A stretch of 64,000 nt of DNA from Hoplostethus atlanticus (Eukaryota > Chordata > Actinopteri > Trachichthyiformes > Trachichthyidae). The notes beneath the pieces were generated by a model. The model made no database searches and was not told where the DNA came from. It was given only the letters and a program-made list of their open reading frames with translations. Shown one piece after another: positions 63,501 through 64,000 of the stretch. Location: NCBI GenBank assembly GCA_034670405.1, contig JAXDDX010000224.1, positions 372,001-436,000 of the forward strand, read 5' to 3'. Position numbers and translations under genes: made by a program. The stretch's first letter is position 1; each line of letters opens with the position of its first letter.

Positions 63501-64000
63501 ATGATTAGTGGTTGGTTGACATCTTTCTATAGTCCATTATGAGTAGTGGTTTGTTCACATCTTTCTATAGTCCCATTATGATTAGTGGTTTGTTGGCATC
63601 TTTCTATAGTCCATTATGATTAGTGGTTCACATCTTTCTATAGTCCATTATGATTAGTGGTTTGTTGGCATCTTTCTATAGTCCATTATGATTAGTGGTT
63701 TGTTGGCATCTTTCTATAGTCCATTTTGATTAGTGGTTCGTTGACATCTTTCTATAGTCCATTGTGATTAGTGGTTAGTTCACATCTTTCTATAGTCCCA
63801 TTATGATTAGTGGTTTGTTGGCATCTTTCTATAGTCCATTATGATTAGTGGTTTGTTGGCATCTTTCTATAGTCCATTATGATTAGTGGTTCACATCTTT
63901 CTATAGTCCATTATGATTAGTGGTTTGTTGGCATCTTTCATTATGTTTAGTGGTTTTTTGGCATCTTTCTATAGTCCATTATGATTAGTGGTTCGTTGAC

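Larger units (their letters stand above)
46034..64000 (+). repeat. Giant intronic minisatellite array (34-39 bp units), runs off window
   Basis: Near-uninterrupted tandem units of the form ATTATGATTAGTGG + a variable middle + CATCTTTCTATAGTCC(C). Common middles are TTTGTTGG (38-bp unit), TTTGTTCA, TTGGTTGA (39 bp with CCC), TTCGTTGA, and the short TTGA or TTCA (34 bp). A truncated unit lacks the TATAGTCC end ('catctttcattatgatt'). The plus-strand 38-bp consensus is about 47% T and 18% A. Length over unit size gives roughly 480 copies (not counted). The first two units are the most diverged (CATCGTTTATAGCCCAGCA), as expected at an array edge. The right edge is outside. It lies in pax7 intron 5, in the sense orientation of transcription. 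Confidence 0.97.

Noticed and set aside
46034-64000. CRISPR-like regularly repeated array
   Set aside because: Units are directly tandem with no unique spacers, and the context is a vertebrate gene intron; it is a minisatellite.

Overview
The window is vertebrate, almost certainly teleost fish, nuclear DNA. It carries the 5' half of one protein-coding gene on the plus strand, Pax7. Five exons (17477-17561, 18449-18684, 19104-19233, 19524-19652, 42768-42967) join in phase into 260 codons. They encode the whole paired domain, the octapeptide and homeodomain residues 1-46. The rest of the gene (homeodomain recognition helix and transactivation tail) lies beyond the right edge. The N-terminus, the [16 protein letters not shown] linker and the [11 protein letters not shown] segment are Pax7-like rather than Pax3-like. 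I cannot tell whether it is the pax7a or pax7b paralogue, nor name the species. The fish assignment rests on the repeats: V-SINE/DANA-like SINEs, a teleost-type LINE, a TTAA-bounded MITE and dispersed repeats with AATGT tails.

Layout: 1-17.4 kb is upstream DNA with no recognisable gene. It holds SINE copies in both orientations, a Ty3/gypsy fossil, a MITE and simple repeats. 17.4-19.7 kb holds exons 1-4 with short introns. Two tandem splice choices at exon 3 are visible: a CAGCAG acceptor and a second donor 15 bases downstream. 19.7-42.8 kb is the large intron 4. Its middle (about 23-37 kb) is poor in recognisable transposons and contains several complex, non-repetitive blocks that look like regulatory DNA. 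Its right end (37.8-42.2 kb) is full of element remnants, including a tRNA-derived SINE, a LINE piece and a long inverted-repeat element with a 5.8S-ITS2-28S rDNA fragment in its centre. 42768-42967 is the homeodomain exon.

The standout feature is intron 5. About 3 kb after the homeodomain exon a tandem array begins (near 46034) and runs without a break to the end of the window, at least 18 kb. Its unit is 34-39 bp, roughly 480 copies by length. Variant units are arranged in higher-order blocks duplicated at 1377, 1440 and 3439 bp spacings. The array sits inside the intron that splits the homeodomain between residues 46 and 47, so every full-length Pax7 transcript must cross it and splice it out. 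Each unit also carries a polypyrimidine-TATAG segment resembling a 3' splice site in the sense direction, and two TAAT/ATTA homeodomain core sites. These are sequence observations; their functional meaning is inference.
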